From the NCBI GenBank assembly GCA_025201345.1, contig JAIXMG010000005.1, forward strand, positions 1,285,790-1,349,789: a DNA stretch of 64,000 bases, given 5' to 3'. The position numbers and the translations under genes were made by a program. Source of the DNA: Thamnidium elegans (taxonomy: Eukaryota; Mucoromycota; Mucoromycetes; Mucorales; Mucoraceae). The notes beneath the pieces were generated by a model. That model was not told the DNA's origin. It did not search any database and worked only from the letters and a program-made list of their open reading frames with translations. This document shows positions 1 through 11,496 of this stretch, piece by piece (the first letter of the stretch is position 1; each line of letters opens with the position of its first letter).

Positions 1-2
1 AT

Positions 3-676
3 GAGCTTAACAAGTTGATAGCGAATAAAAAGGCTATAAATGAATACAATGCGCGTATGATATCCAAAGCCCCCATGACAACCACGTATCTAGATGACGA
101 ACGAGAAGAATTACTTGTATTACAACACGATGAATTAAAATATGTACGTGAACAACGTTTAAAGCAATTAAAAAGAGAGCGAGATCAAAAAGTATTTGGG
201 ACAGTGACTACAATTGGTATAGATGAATATGCTGAAGTAATTGATGAAGAAGAAAGTAAGGGTATACCAGTTATCGTGCACTTATTTGACGAACAGTTAG
301 AGAAATGCAGAGTGTTGGATCAGTACTTGACCAGTTTATCCAACAAATATGCACTTGCTAAATTTGTTAGAATATCTGCTATTGAATTAGACTTTGATTT
401 AGTTGAGTCACCTGCAATATTGGGTTATAAAAATGGTATCTTAATTGCTAATTTAGTAAGAATGATAGATCTTGTTGGTGCAAGATTTGATATAGAAGAG
501 ATAGAGGATTTATTACTCAGGTACGTCATTGATTAGAAGGTGCACGTGATTATGTCATGCCTATACATATATATATATATATAAATATGTGATAAGTAAT
601 ACGTTATTATAGAAATGGCGCGTTATCTGAAAAAGATCTGTATGATTTACCCACAAGTTACAACGAAGCTTATTGA
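3..676 (+). CDS. Phosducin-like protein, 3' part (5' end outside window)
   Basis: Co-chaperone-like thioredoxin-fold protein; the family assists G-protein beta-gamma assembly with the CCT chaperonin in the cytosol. The frame is open from base 3, so the gene starts before the window. Exon to 520, intron 521-612 (GT-AG, phase 2), last exon 613-676; the visible part is 193 residues. An acidic/basic helical region (REQRLKQLKRERDQ) precedes the thioredoxin-like domain, where VIVHLFDEQLEKC, KFVRISA and ILGYKNGILIANLVR match the PhLP1/Bdm-1 pattern of a Cys-free thioredoxin fold. The short C-terminal exon ends NEAY. The family match is by eye; PhLP1 fits better than PhLP2/3 because of the GILIANLVRM segment. 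Confidence 0.8.
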
Positions 677-876
677 GAGAGTACAATTTCGTCATTTTAA
701 TATAACCGGGGTTTATAATATTTTCTTTTTAGGCACAAAAAAAAGAAGGGGGGCCTAACTGGGGGGTCCACACAAACAAAGAAAAAAAAACAAACTCTTT
801 CTTTTTAATGCAAATCACATTACACACAAAATTTAAATAAATAGGGCCAATTTCAATCACCTAATAAAAAAAAAAT

Positions 877-1794
877 ATGTCTTTTTCTCTTCAAAGATTA
901 CAAACTATTACATCTCATATGGTCTCTTCTACTGTTAAAAAAATTATCAACAAGCCTATTATTTCCTTCATTGGTGGTGGTAATATGGCAGAAGCCATCT
1001 TGGCCGGTCTTCAATCAAGTGGTCATCCTAGTTCTTTACTCCGTTACTCTGAACCATTTGATCAACGTTTAGAATACATGCAAACCAAATACCCTGAATT
1101 TGTTAGTTCCAAGGACAATTGTGAAATTATTGAAGGATCTGATATTGTTATATTGGCTGTTAAACCACAAGTATTACGTACAGTTGTTATTAATGATTTA
1201 TCAGGCTTATTAAAACAAAACCCCAAGCTATTAATCGTGTCAATTGCTGCTGGTATTACAACACAAGATATTTATAAATGGTTAAATACAAGTGATCCTG
1301 CTTCTATTGTACGTTGTATGCCAAATACACCTGCACTTGTTGGTGAAGGGGCTGTTGGATTATATGCTACAGACCATGTAAATAATGAACAAAGAGAAAT
1401 GACAGAAAGTATTATGAAATCTATCGCAAAGCAAGTATCATGGGTATCTCAAGAATCACTGATTGATTCAGTTACAGGTATTAGTGGTAGTGGACCTGCC
1501 TATTTCTTTTTAATTATGGAGGCAATGCAAAATGCTGGAATAGAAGCTGGTTTAACTTTAGAAGATGCAAAGGCCTTAACGATTCAAACTTGCCTGGGTG
1601 CTGCTCGTATGGCTCAAACTTCTGAAGATGATTTAGCTACACTGAGACGTAAAGTCACTTCCCCAAAGGGTACAACTGAAGCTGCTATTAATTCAATGGA
1701 ATCTAATCATATCAGACAAACTATGTCAGATGCAGTCTTTGCTGCTCAAAATCGTGGTAAAGAATTAGCAGAACAATTAGGCAAGGAACTTTAA
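877..1794 (+). CDS. PRO3: Pyrroline-5-carboxylate reductase
   Basis: Last step of proline synthesis: NAD(P)H-dependent reduction of pyrroline-5-carboxylate to proline. Single exon, 305 residues, close to the family length. The Rossmann dinucleotide motif ISFIGGGNMAEAIL is near residue 31; VKPQ, MPNTPALVGEG, ISGSGPAYFF and KVTSPKGTTEAA follow in the usual order, the last forming the dimer and substrate region. ATG 877 is the first in frame after an A-run and gives a 30-residue N-terminal lead before the Rossmann strand; the ATG 18 codons later is a possible alternative start. The lead has Ser/Thr/Lys but is not a convincing mitochondrial presequence. The intergenic stretch 677-876 before it shows only homopolymers. 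Confidence 0.97.
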   Translation: MSFSLQRLQTITSHMVSSTVKKIINKPIISFIGGGNMAEAILAGLQSSGHPSSLLRYSEPFDQRLEYMQTKYPEFVSSKDNCEIIEGSDIVILAVKPQVLRTVVINDLSGLLKQNPKLLIVSIAAGITTQDIYKWLNTSDPASIVRCMPNTPALVGEGAVGLYATDHVNNEQREMTESIMKSIAKQVSWVSQESLIDSVTGISGSGPAYFFLIMEAMQNAGIEAGLTLEDAKALTIQTCLGAARMAQTSEDDLATLRRKVTSPKGTTEAAINSMESNHIRQTMSDAVFAAQNRGKELAEQLGKEL

Positions 1795-1902
1795 TATGTA
1801 GAATGATATCACTACATAATTTCTTCTTTTAAAAAAAGTTACCCACACTAAAATAAATAAAAAACATGTGCTTATCATATAATATAATTCTGTTTATTCT
1901 GT

Positions 1903-2443
1903 TTATTCGAAAATTTCTGGGCATCTTTGACTAAACTCAACAACCTTATTTGCTAATTCGAGATCTAAATTAAGCGTATATATTAGGATACACCAAAAAA
2001 AAAAAAAAAAAAAAAAAAAACTCTATCAAACTAACCAAAATCATTGCCAAGATTAGAAGTTTTGAATTCTCTTAATGTAAAGTCTGGTTCAACTTGTCCA
2101 ATAACTTCAACATAGTCTGTGCCCCATTGACTTTCCTATACGTGTTGTCAGTTTCTCTCTTTCTCTCTCTCTCTTTCTCTTTCTCTTTCTTCTACTATTT
2201 TAACTTGTATAAAGTATTACTTACACCATTCAAATGAACTAAAACTTGACCATGATCTGTAGAGTTTAATACTGCGGTATTACCTGAAAGCTGTATAAAC
2301 TTGTAAGTAACCTTATACACCTCCCTTTTTTTAAAAACTTTTAAAGAGTAACTTACAGATACAATCTTTCCAATAATACGAACTGTCTTTCCAACATACT
2401 TTTCTCTTAAGCTTGAATTAATACGAGGTGTAGGTTTGTCCAT
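1903..2443 (-). CDS. RPA3: Replication protein A small subunit (RPA14)
   Basis: Smallest subunit of the RPA heterotrimer that binds single-stranded DNA in replication and repair; an OB-fold protein. Four exons: 2357-2443, 2225-2290, 2036-2135, 1903-1964, all GT-AG, summing to 315 bases (104 residues). The start MDKPTPRINSS, then GKTVRIIGKI, resembles fission yeast Ssb3 (MERPTPRV, GKTVRIVGK); HGQVLVHLNG, DYVEVIGQVEP and the C-terminal helix VVEFSQRCPEIFE complete the OB fold plus trimerisation helix. Intron 3 holds a 24-A/T run, intron 2 a CT-rich microsatellite. The gene is convergent with PRO3, about 110 bases between stops. Confidence 0.93.
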
Positions 2444-2635
2444 TGTTGTTATAAAAGAAAGAAAAAAAAATAATAGTTAAACTACGTAAAAAAAAAAGAG
2501 GTCTATTTTTTTCAACCGCGTTTACGTGTTTAACTTGATTAAGTACCAGTCACTTTTTTTCTCGAAAAAAAAAAAGGTTTTTTATTTTAAAATCAAGATG
2601 ACATTTCTTTCGTTTTGCTTTTAATCGATTCAAAC

Positions 2636-3321
2636 ATGGCAGATCATCCCAATAAGCTTGCTTTTGAAGAAGGCGTTTCTTATATTTTCCATAACTGGAC
2701 TGCTTTAAAGCTTGCAGTTGAACAGGATTGGGGAGGAGTCGAGTCTGCTGAAAAGAGAGAATGGATGATTGATCTTATTGTTGGTCATTTCGATAAACGT
2801 AAGTCAATTTTTAAAAAGCAGTAAAAAGATTATGCATTTTTTTTTTAACTTGGTATATATATATATATATATATATAAAGGTGGTAGCCAGTTGGATATT
2901 GATGAAATCGAGGATATCTTGTCTCAAATCATGACTGATGAATTTAATGCTACACTTGAAGACGATTCACCTTATTTGGTTGCTAAGCATTTAGTCTTGT
3001 TATACGGTCAATGCGTTAAAGGTGATTTTTCTGAAGTGGAGCGTCTTCGTGAAAAGGCCAAGCTTCAAAACTCTTTTACTGCTTCTAGTTGTGTAAAGCA
3101 AGGAGATGATAGTGATGATGATGAAGAGGGTGATGACGTTGTTGATGATAATGTAAGTTTGTAATAGAGTACCTGTGGGGGGGGGGGGTTTATATATCTT
3201 TTATTCAACATTTTTATATTTGTAGAATCAACAACCTGAGGATAAGGATGATGATATGGATGAAGTACCTGAAGAACCTACTGTTGATGCTGATGGTTGG
3301 GAAATCGTACGTCGCAAATAA
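2636..3321 (+). CDS. TSR2: Pre-rRNA processing protein TSR2
   Basis: Escortin for ribosomal protein eS26 (Rps26) and 20S pre-rRNA maturation. Exons 2636-2798, 2881-3152, 3226-3321 sum to 531 bases (176 residues). The TSR2 signature is QDWGGVES near residue 31; the middle helix has DIDEIEDILSQIM and DEFNATLEDDSP; an acidic Asp/Glu tail follows, and the protein closes with DADGWEIVRRK, the conserved DGW-x-x-V end. Intron 1 has an AT dinucleotide run and intron 2 a G-run. Start ATG 2636 is chosen because the conserved N-terminal helix starts just after it. The gene is divergent from RPA3 (193 bases between starts), so the two may share a promoter. Confidence 0.95.
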
Positions 3322-3397
3322 ATTAAGAAAAGAAATGACACATTTTTAAATAAAAAGCATTTTGTACATATATTATATTACTTTATTGTATATTTTT

Positions 3398-4169
3398 TTA
3401 CTTGAAAGCACTAAATTCCTTTGCAAAGTTCTCTAATTCTAACAAATCTTCTTTAGGAAGGTTAATTTCCTTGACCTTGGTAACAACTTCCTTCACTGCC
3501 TTCTTGGTAACCTTTGATTTTTTATCTGTCTTGGGCTTTAATGCCTTTTCCTCGACCTTCTTTTCAGCATTCTTTTCAGCCTTCTTATCTTCAATTTCTT
3601 TCTTTGCCTTCTTCTTGCTAGACTTTGTTTGTGTACCGGTCAAGACTTCGGTCATGTCCATATTCATACTTTCGTCATCTTCCTTTTTCTTTTGATCCTT
3701 TTTGGCTTGTACTTCTTTATCTGCCTCTAATTCCTCTTCAGTCTTTACAGGCTTTTGCTTTTCCATCAATTGACCCCAAGAAGATCCAGCACCACTCTTG
3801 ATAACTCTTTGAACACGAGATTTATCTTTATCGTTTAAAGCGAGATATCCTCTAAATTGCTCGATAGGTACACGAGTTAAATAATCAGGTACTAGAATTA
3901 TATTAAAAAAGAAAATTTGTTAGTATATATTCGTATACTAAGCGGAGTATTCATAGTCATTTACCCTTCCAACACTTAAAATGGAACCATGTATGTCTAG
4001 CTTTATCCTTCTTGACTTTTTTAGTTCTTCTATAAACTTCAGCAACACGGAGTGATTTATGGGGAATGACTCTTTCACAAGCAGTACATTTAGACTTTTG
4101 AGTCATGGCATGCTCAATACAATAACTTGTAATAGATCCATCAAGCTTTGTATTCCCTTGATCGGTCAT
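3398..4169 (-). CDS. PARP-type zinc-finger protein, basic tail
   Basis: Nuclear protein of the small fungal zf-PARP family (fission yeast Hpz1/Hpz2 type); such fingers recognise DNA nicks or ends. Exons 3965-4169 and 3398-3891, intron 3892-3964; 699 bases, 232 residues. The first exon carries one finger: CTAC, then about 29 residues, then WFHFKCW, giving C-x2-C...H-x2-C with the diagnostic Trp-Phe-His. A PADR1-like short block follows (DYLTRVPIEQFRGYLALNDKDK). The last 120 residues are Lys/Glu-rich, probably coiled or disordered with nuclear signals. No catalytic ADP-ribosyl transferase domain is present. Start ATG 4169 is the first ATG in the frame; upstream there is only an A-run. Confidence 0.85.
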
Positions 4170-5534
4170 TTTTTTTTTTGATGTGTTCTTTAAAAAAAGG
4201 TTCAAGATGTCAAAATAAAAAAAAAAGAGAAAAAAAGTTTATATCGTGACCGTATATTTGTGACCTTTTATTCCCAAAAAAAGTAACCACCAAAAAAAAG
4301 TTTCAAAAAGTGCATGATTTTGGATATTGAATTAGTAGAATTGGATTTCTAAGAATTTTTATTTATTTTTCAGCTGAATAAACTTATATGAATAGTGAAT
4401 CTCACATGGCGTATGCGTATGTGTCTATAAATCAGCTGGTAATATAACGCGAGAAATTTTTTTTGATATACGATTCTATTTGCACGGTTGACCCAAAAAA
4501 CTATGAAATTCTATTTCGTCATATTCAGGTTACTTTCATAAATAGGATTTGTCGCATAAAATATGTAAAAACGAATTAAACAAGCAAAATCTACAAGAGA
4601 ATTTTGCGTGTTTGGTATATTTTGTGGTTGATGATATACTAAGTAGATTTGTTTTCAAAAGAAAAACGATACAGTTTTATTTTATTGACGAATATAGCGC
4701 TAACAACACTAATGACAATAAAAGCATTTTTACTGATAATTCGTAGATTTTATCAGAAAATATTATTACTTGGTAATGTTTGTATATATAATGTGAGACA
4801 AAAAAAAAGTATTTGCATTGGACCTTCTGCCTGGAACCTTTTTGGATATTTATACAGGGCCTTTTTTTTTTTGTTATGGTTTAGTGCATTTGTTTATGTA
4901 ACAAAGAGGTACGTTGAACTGCTCTGAGCGTAATCAAGATGGTCGTACTTTTTTACTAGAAAAAAAGACGCTAAATTAGAGGGGGGTCTTCTACCAGTCA
5001 TTTTGTTATCTCCACCGAATGGATTTTCTTTAATTGAAAACGGTAGCTTAGAGACCTGTTGCTTGTAAAGGTTAGTCGAGCCCATTCTTATAATAGCAGC
5101 AAAACGTCAGATATTCGTCTTTTTTTGTAGCTTTCTCTCTCTCTCCCCCCCCCCCAAAAAAAGGTACCGCTCTTTTAAAATAAGGTTATTATAATCAGTA
5201 GGTAAACATTGGATGATTTTTATCTTCTAGTAAAAGATATTCTTAAGATCGTTAGTGAGTGTAACGCTCCCCTCTTTTTCTCTGCACATGATCAAAGTGA
5301 AGATGATTGGCAAATTTTATTTAAGCAGAACTGGGTACATTTTTTTTTTGAATTGCCCTTGTTTTTTTTGACTGCTTATTTACAAAATTGGTAATTTTTT
5401 TGTTTATGAAAAAACACCCAAATTAGGGCTGTCATGTAAACATTCAATGAAAACAAACGTAATGGGCTTGGGGGGAAAACGATATTCTTCTTCTTTATCA
5501 TACTTTATTTTATTTTTTTAAAAAAAAGAAGAAA
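4170..5534. other. Intergenic stretch, no supported gene
   Basis: About 1.4 kb of AT-rich sequence between the zf-PARP gene and the F-BAR gene. A 63-codon frame on the minus strand at 4894-5085 begins MGSTNLYKQQVSKL and has a mixed, not repetitive, composition; a plus-strand frame near 5209-5340 (SECNAPLFFSAHDQ) also looks slightly protein-like. Neither can be tied to a family or to good splice sites, so I do not call them. A CT run and a C-run lie near 5135-5155. Confidence 0.5.
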
Positions 5535-6031
5535 ATGACTACTGAAGCTTCACCAATCAACTTTTCAGATAACTTTTGGGTTAGTTTTTTCTAAATTTTA
5601 AATTCATGTCACACTGTATAACTCAAGTGTATATATATTATATATAGGAAAGTTTGGATAAGAATGGAATTACAATTTTACTTGAGCGTATGCGCGGAGC
5701 AAAACAAACCTGTGAAAAGTTTAAACATGCATATGAGTCAAGGTAAGAGAGAACAATGGATTCTATTTAAAAAAGAAACTAAATCTAGTGGTATTTTAGA
5801 GCGCTATTAGAAGAAGAATATGGTAAAACCTTATTACAAATTGCCCAAAAGCAAAAGATATCTAGTACCGAAAATGGATCAAGTCAACACGCTATGGATA
5901 CGATGCAGCAACAGTTTCAAACTGTAGCTGAGTCCCATTTACAACTATCGAGTTCGTTGCGTGAGAAAGTGGTTGTACCTGTATCGAGATTATTAAATAA
6001 ACAAAGGATATTAAAAAAAGAGGTAATGTCT

Positions 6032-6062
<31 letters not shown>

Positions 6063-8231
6063 CAGAGATAACTAATTAGTTATTTTTTATAGCTGCAAAC
6101 TTCGATTCAAAAACTATACAATAATAGACAAGTACAAGCTAATTTTGTTCATAGAGCACATAAACGACACAACTTGGAAATCGAAAAGGCAAATTTATTA
6201 GTACAACAGCAAGGTTCAGAAAAGGATAAGATTGCAACTTTTAAATCTGCGTCTGTTACAATAGATAAACTAAGTAAATACTAAACCAACCTTTTAAAAA
6301 AGAAAGACTAATTTATATATGTATAAATAGAAAAAGTATACGATGAGGCTCTTCAGGATCTATCAACAATGGTTTTAGAATGGAATAAAGAATGGGTACA
6401 TACATGTCAAGCATTTGAACGATTAGAACTAGAGCGCTTAGAATTCTTTAAATCAAATTTGTCAGACTGTGCAAATTTATTGATTACATGTCATCAAGGT
6501 GAAATCGAGGTAATAATTGTATATTCTGTAACCCTCTTTTTTTTTTCTAATGTAATACATAAAAAGGCTTGTGAGACAATTAATACAGAAGCTTCAAAGA
6601 TTGATGTTGTACAAGACTTGGTTGAATTTGTAAACACAAATAAATCAACTAGTGTCATCCCAAGTAAGTTATATATATATATATAATGGATGACAGGAAT
6701 TAACATTTTTTTCTGTCTAGCCGCAAAAAATTATATAAAGTTACACGCTTATCATGAGGCTAATCAAAGTACTAAATTTACGCAGAATGATATTGATCAC
6801 GAAGACCAAAGTGAATCTGAAGACCGTGCTCATGTTAATCGAAAGATGTCAGTGTCAAGTGTACCAGAGACTACTGCTACTACTACTACTAAACCAGTAG
6901 AACAACGTGACAATAAGAGTCCTGTACAGAGTGAACCTGTTATGATGGTGGGTGTCATGGAAGTATACCCATCTGATGAAGAAGATGACGAAGAAGAATA
7001 CGAATACGTGACCGAATCCGAATCCGAACCCGAGAGTGAAGTAGAGACTGTGAATGAACCTGTTATAATGGTAAAAGAAAAACCTAAAGCTGAAAGTCAG
7101 CCGGAAAGACTTGCATCACAAGATGAAAAAGTAGATCGATTAATGTCTGCGTATCAAGAAATGAATAGAGAAAATGCTCAAACACCACCTTCTTTATTAG
7201 CAAGCAAAAACAATAGTTTTAATAACAGACGAAGAGTATCCTTTGTAGAAACTATTCCCCAAGAAACACCAGAATCTATCGTTACGAAACCTGTAGAGCC
7301 ACCGCATACATTAGATCGATTTAATTCATTTGGTATGAATTATAACCGAGAAGAAGACTTTGCTAGTAGTGCAGATGAAGCCGCGTTTGAACTGGACGAT
7401 ATGTTACGGGAACTAGACTCAAAACGTATTATTCGTGATGGTCCCGAGGAAAGCGTTCGATACCGTACACATAACATTAAACCTACCGCCTCTATCTCTT
7501 CACCTAGTTTATTACAGAAACAACAACAGAGAAGAAGTAATATTCCTTCAGCACAGTACTTTCCTAATCCTCAGTCAAGACGTATGAGCACAATTGAATC
7601 GCCATCTTATAGTCGTCAGTCATCCATTAGCAGCCAGGGGTACACCGATGTATATGATCCATTTAACTCACTTTCTTCTAAGGAAACAGCCAGTCCGTTA
7701 AATAGTAACTCAAGTCGTCGTAGTAGTGTTGGTGTTGGAAGTATAAGAAGTGCTGGTATTACTAACTCTTCTCCTCCTACGGCACAAAGTATTCATGACC
7801 GTATGTTGAAACAAAATAACGAGTCAATTGCTACTTCTTCACCTGTTGGGTCAGTAGAACAACCTGCCTCATATCGTAGCAGTAAATTTATTCAAGAGTA
7901 TCAGAGAAACCAAGCACCTAGTCTTGATGTTGTAGTTCCTGACCGTGTAGCTGGGTTTATTGATTTTGGTATGTACTTGATTTGTAAAGCGAGGGAAAGA
8001 AAATAATTATTAACTTTTTTAATTTATTAAGCTTATGCACTTTATGATTATGAAGAGCAAGATGAAGGAGAAATTACGTTTAAAGAAGGAGATCTGCTAG
8101 GTGTGATATCAAAGAGTGATGAAGACGATGAGCAAGGATGGTGGGAAGCCAGTTTATTGAATCCTAGAAATAGACGAGTGATAAAATCTGGTCTTGTACC
8201 AAGTAATTTTTTGGAAACAGTGTCTAAATAA
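5535..8231 (+). CDS. F-BAR and SH3 cytokinesis protein (Cdc15/Imp2/Hof1 type)
   Basis: Membrane-bending scaffold expected at septum/actin sites. Eight exons: 5535-5579, 5648-5742, 5800-6022, 6093-6273, 6331-6509, 6567-6663, 6721-7968, 8032-8231; 2268 bases, 755 residues. The F-BAR domain (about residues 8-275) shows FCH features: FWESLDKNGI, CEKFKHAYESRALLEEEYGK, and helices such as ALQDLSTMVLEWNKEW. Residues about 290-690 are acidic then Ser/Pro/Asn-rich and look disordered, with many SRR/RRxS sites typical of phospho-regulated Cdc15 relatives. The C-terminal SH3 is clear: AYALYDYEEQDEGEI, GDLLGVI, QGWWEA and GLVPSNFLE. Length fits Hof1/Cdc15. The choice between Cdc15 and Imp2 cannot be made from sequence alone. 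Confidence 0.92.
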
Positions 8232-8758
8232 GATCGTATATCAAATATTTAATAAATATAATTCCCTTAATCATTTTTTATTTCATATACACGCACTCTA
8301 TTTCTTTCATTCGTATAATAATACGATATCAGTATCTGATGGTGATGGAATAACGTATTAACTATTAAAATGGTTTTTTTGTGTGAACCAAAACCTTCGA
8401 TACTCTTAACTGCTAGTATTGTTTTTTAGTTGTCAAATATCTTGGTAAGTATATTCAAACTATTTACCTCTAGTTACATTACTTAAGCTCATACAACTTA
8501 CTATTTTTAAAAAAAAATATGTTCTGTATATTCATACGAAAGAGCTTAAACATTAGAAGCACGAATAGAATAATTTGCTCAATAAATGCATAATTTTTAA
8601 GTTTATCTAAGTGACATTATAGCATGGTTTTCTGAGGATATCTTCAATGAAGTTCAGGTAGCGATTAGTTATTATATCTCTTGTTTGTATTTAGCACCTC
8701 CTGCTAGCTTTCGTTTTTTTTTTTGAAGGGAGAATAGGCTTTCTCAGACAAACCTTGA
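8232..8758. other. Intergenic stretch, nothing recognised
   Basis: AT-rich sequence downstream of the F-BAR gene. No frame, hairpin or repeat that I can support. Confidence 0.5.
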
Positions 8759-9563
8759 TCAAGCCCTTACTTGATATAGCGCTCTTACCGTAAGTGCCTT
8801 AACAATAGTTGACTCTACCTTCGGAGCCCATCCCTGAGTTATTCTCAGATTTGCTCCATCGATGAAGACGCAGTTGTTCATATAATCTACGTCTATGCTC
8901 TTTATCTCCTCCATCCATTTCTTTCTCGCTTGAATCCTCTCTGTACTGTTTCGCTCTGAAGGCTCTGGTTGTATCCTCTTCAAAGTGAAGAACCAGAGAT
9001 CGTTCAAATAACGATATAATGTAGGTTTCGAAAGTGACAGACCTTCAAAAGTACTAGTCAACTGATCAAGTAGTTGTTCAGCAGTAGCGGTAGGTTGTTT
9101 GTAATAAAACTCTGTAATAGCATTCTTCGTTGTTACTGCTAGGTCGCCATCTGCTCCTACGATTCTTGATCGACCGATAGTTTTAAACAGGGAGTCTGGG
9201 TCTTTCTTCCAGTTGCTATACACTTCTCGGCTCTAGGCCTAAATCTAGAGCAACTGCTCTAGCGCTGATTTTTGGATGAACATCCACTAAGTGAACGGCA
9301 TGTGCCTTAATTTCATTACTGACACGTTTGTTCTTTATCAGAGTATTTTTTTTCGCCTCTCTGGGCTCGTTTTTTTTTGTTTGTTTCTTAGTCGTCTTCT
9401 GTTCTGAGCAATTTGGATCCTGATCAACTTCCATCATAAACTTGTCTCTGGCAATATAAGCATTATAAGATGTAAGTTCATCTAACTTGTACGGATCCAT
9501 TCTCATTGATATCCATTCGACCATTTCCAGCTTCATCCAAAATGTTCCCTTGCCCCTCCTCAA
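8759..9563 (-). pseudogene. Decayed IS630/Tc1-like transposase
   Basis: Two overlapping frames on the minus strand read as one broken protein. The upstream frame (9563-9216) ends in a helix-turn-helix-like block, HPKISARAVALDLGLEPRSV; the downstream frame (9223-8759) continues at once with YSNWKKDPDSLF, so a single-base frameshift near 9220 separates them. The second part has LSLSKPTLYRYLNDL, another DNA-binding helix pair, then CVFIDGANLRITQGWAPK, which fits the first catalytic Asp region of DDE_3 (IS630/Tc1) transposases (usual form: F-x-D-E/G...). The frame then loses similarity and stops at 8759, before the second Asp and the last Asp/Glu, so the enzyme is truncated and inactive. Confidence 0.75.
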
Positions 9564-9618
9564 AATAAAACGAATAGCTCAATACAAAGTACTTCAAGGG
9601 AAAAAGAGTACTGATTCT

Positions 9619-9712
9619 TATGCGACATCTTTTTTCTGAAAAGTGCGGCATATTTTTTCTTGAAAAGTACGACAGTTAAATTTTAATAGTGCGACATCAT
9701 TTTGAGAAAAGG
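9619..9712. repeat. Four imperfect ~24-bp tandem repeats
   Basis: Units start TGCGACATC, TGCGGCAT, TACGACAGT and TGCGACATC, each followed by a T-rich part and AAAA-G. Spacing is about 22-26 bases. They lie just upstream (in gene direction) of the decayed IS630/Tc1-like transposase, so they may be its subterminal transposase-binding sites; that link is inference. Confidence 0.6.
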
Positions 9713-11290
9713 TGTACAGAGTATGATAACAAAATATAATTAAAGTAATATAAACTATAAGGCCGTATCCGAGAGAAGTACATTTTATAATTTTTTATTA
9801 AATAAAAGATAATATAATGAGAAGATCCAGCACCTCATTTACATGTACGCATTGCATAATTATAACTGTCAAGTATTATGCCAAATGTTAAACCAAATAA
9901 GCCAATCATATTATATTTTACTGTAAAAATAACAGTAAGCTTTATTAAGAATGTTGCGGATAGATTATTAAAAGGAAGAAAAAAAACATTAAGGTAATGT
10001 TTACATTTAATGAGAATTAGGGCAGACATTATCGTCCCCTTTTTAAGAAGTCTTCTTTTTTTTTTATAATGCATTCTCTTTTTTTAAGACATTCTTTTTT
10101 AAAACGCTTTCTCATTCTCTTTTTAGGACACTCATTTTTAAAGACGCTCATTTTTAAAGACACTCATTTTTATTTATAGCTTTTTTTTTCGTTTTTATTT
10201 TTTTTTGGCCCTTTGGGTTGGGTTGCTAAATAAGAAAAAGTTAGAAATCAACTCTTTTTTATTTGCAGCAGAATGTTTTTATAATACTTTCCTTCTCTCC
10301 TCGTATCACTCCAACTTTCTACCAGCCAGTGCTTATGGTACCATTTGCGCCATGCAATTTTTTTTTTTGGGGGTTTATAGATTTGACCCATCTGCAGGGC
10401 TTTTTTCCAAAAGAGACAACTTGTGAATTTACATCCCCACCCCGCGGTAAGAGAAAGCGGAATGGGGATGTAAACCCACAACCTGCCTCTCCGGAAAAAA
10501 ACCACCACGGATGAGTCAAACTGCAAACACACAAAAAAAAAGATTACAAGGCGCAAATGGTACCATAAGCACTACTATTACAGAAAAAAGACTTGATCAG
10601 AGTCCCAAAAACTGTAATAATAGTTAGTAAATATCTGGCCAGTTACCTTTTGTAGTTGTGAAGAAAAAAAAAGAGAAAAAAAACAAAAAAGGAAAAAAAA
10701 AAAACGGGTCAATTTATACCCGTGATCTGTTGCCATAGTTTGTGTGACGTGTAGCATTTTTGTGTGACCTTGTTTTTGTGGCGTGCCTAGTTTTATACCT
10801 TTTCGCTTTTCTCTTTTCCTAATTCGTTTTTAATTATATACTATACTCGCATCATTAAACTTATACTATTATAATATATACATTTAGTTACAACTTGGCA
10901 ATATAACCGAAAAAAGCTACCCATCTTAGCACATTCTTTTTTCTTGTCGAAAGTTAAAGTGGTGTCAGGTGTCAATATATAATAAATAGGTTTGAACGAA
11001 TAAAGATCTTCTTTTTTCTTTTATTAATAGTATTATTATACGCTTTGGTAAGTGTTCTTGAAGTGCTCATTTTAAACTACATTACCTATAAAACCTCATC
11101 GCTTTTTAGTTGCTTTAACAAGCCCCCCCCCCCCATTGCAGCTTATTATTTCTTTCAAATAATTAGGTAACAAAGAAAACCCCGTGTTCAGTGCTATTTT
11201 GAGTCGGGATATCAATATTATATTTTGATGAAGATTTTAATATTATGATGGATTAGGTACTGTATTATATATTGTTTTTAAAAAAAGAAT
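9713..11290. other. Gene-poor stretch with small repeats
   Basis: No coding region supported. It contains three copies of a 16-bp direct repeat (unit about GACACTCATTTTTAAA) near 10127-10173, the foldback element listed separately, and two TTTGTGTGAC words near 10740-10770. Poly-A/T runs are frequent. A C-run lies near 11124-11133. Confidence 0.5.
10328..10573. mobile_element. Foldback MITE-like element with perfect 24-bp ends
   Basis: Bases 10328-10351 and 10550-10573 are perfect reverse complements (24 bp; outer end AGTGCTTATGGT). Inside, the two halves stay complementary with mismatches: TTTGACCCATC pairs with GATGAGTCAAA, and ACATCCCCA with TGGGGATGT near the centre. The whole 246 bp can therefore fold into one imperfect hairpin with arms of about 110 bases. 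It has no coding capacity. The right end is followed by TA (overlapping the last base pair), the left by CA, so a TA target duplication of Tc1/mariner type is possible but not proven. Confidence 0.8.
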
Positions 11291-11496
11291 TGCTTGATTT
11301 ACAAATATCTGTATATGAAGCTCATAAACACAAAACGGCATTTCGTAGTTCTACAGGTTTATGGGAGTACAATTATCTAGCTCAAGAACTGTGCTAATTT
11401 TGCTAGATACATGGAAAATACATTGCAAAGTGTGTCTTCTTTTACAATTAAGTATTTGGAGTTAGTTAGTGTAGTTTTCCATGGGGTGAGAAAGCT

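Noticed and set aside
4894..5085. 63-codon frame starting MGSTNLYKQQVSKL
   Set aside because: Composition is plausible but no family, no splice support and no neighbour evidence; kept only as a note.
10205..10556. Four overlapping 70-100 codon frames on both strands near 10.2-10.5 kb
   Set aside because: They fall inside the foldback element, whose inverted halves create mirrored frames.
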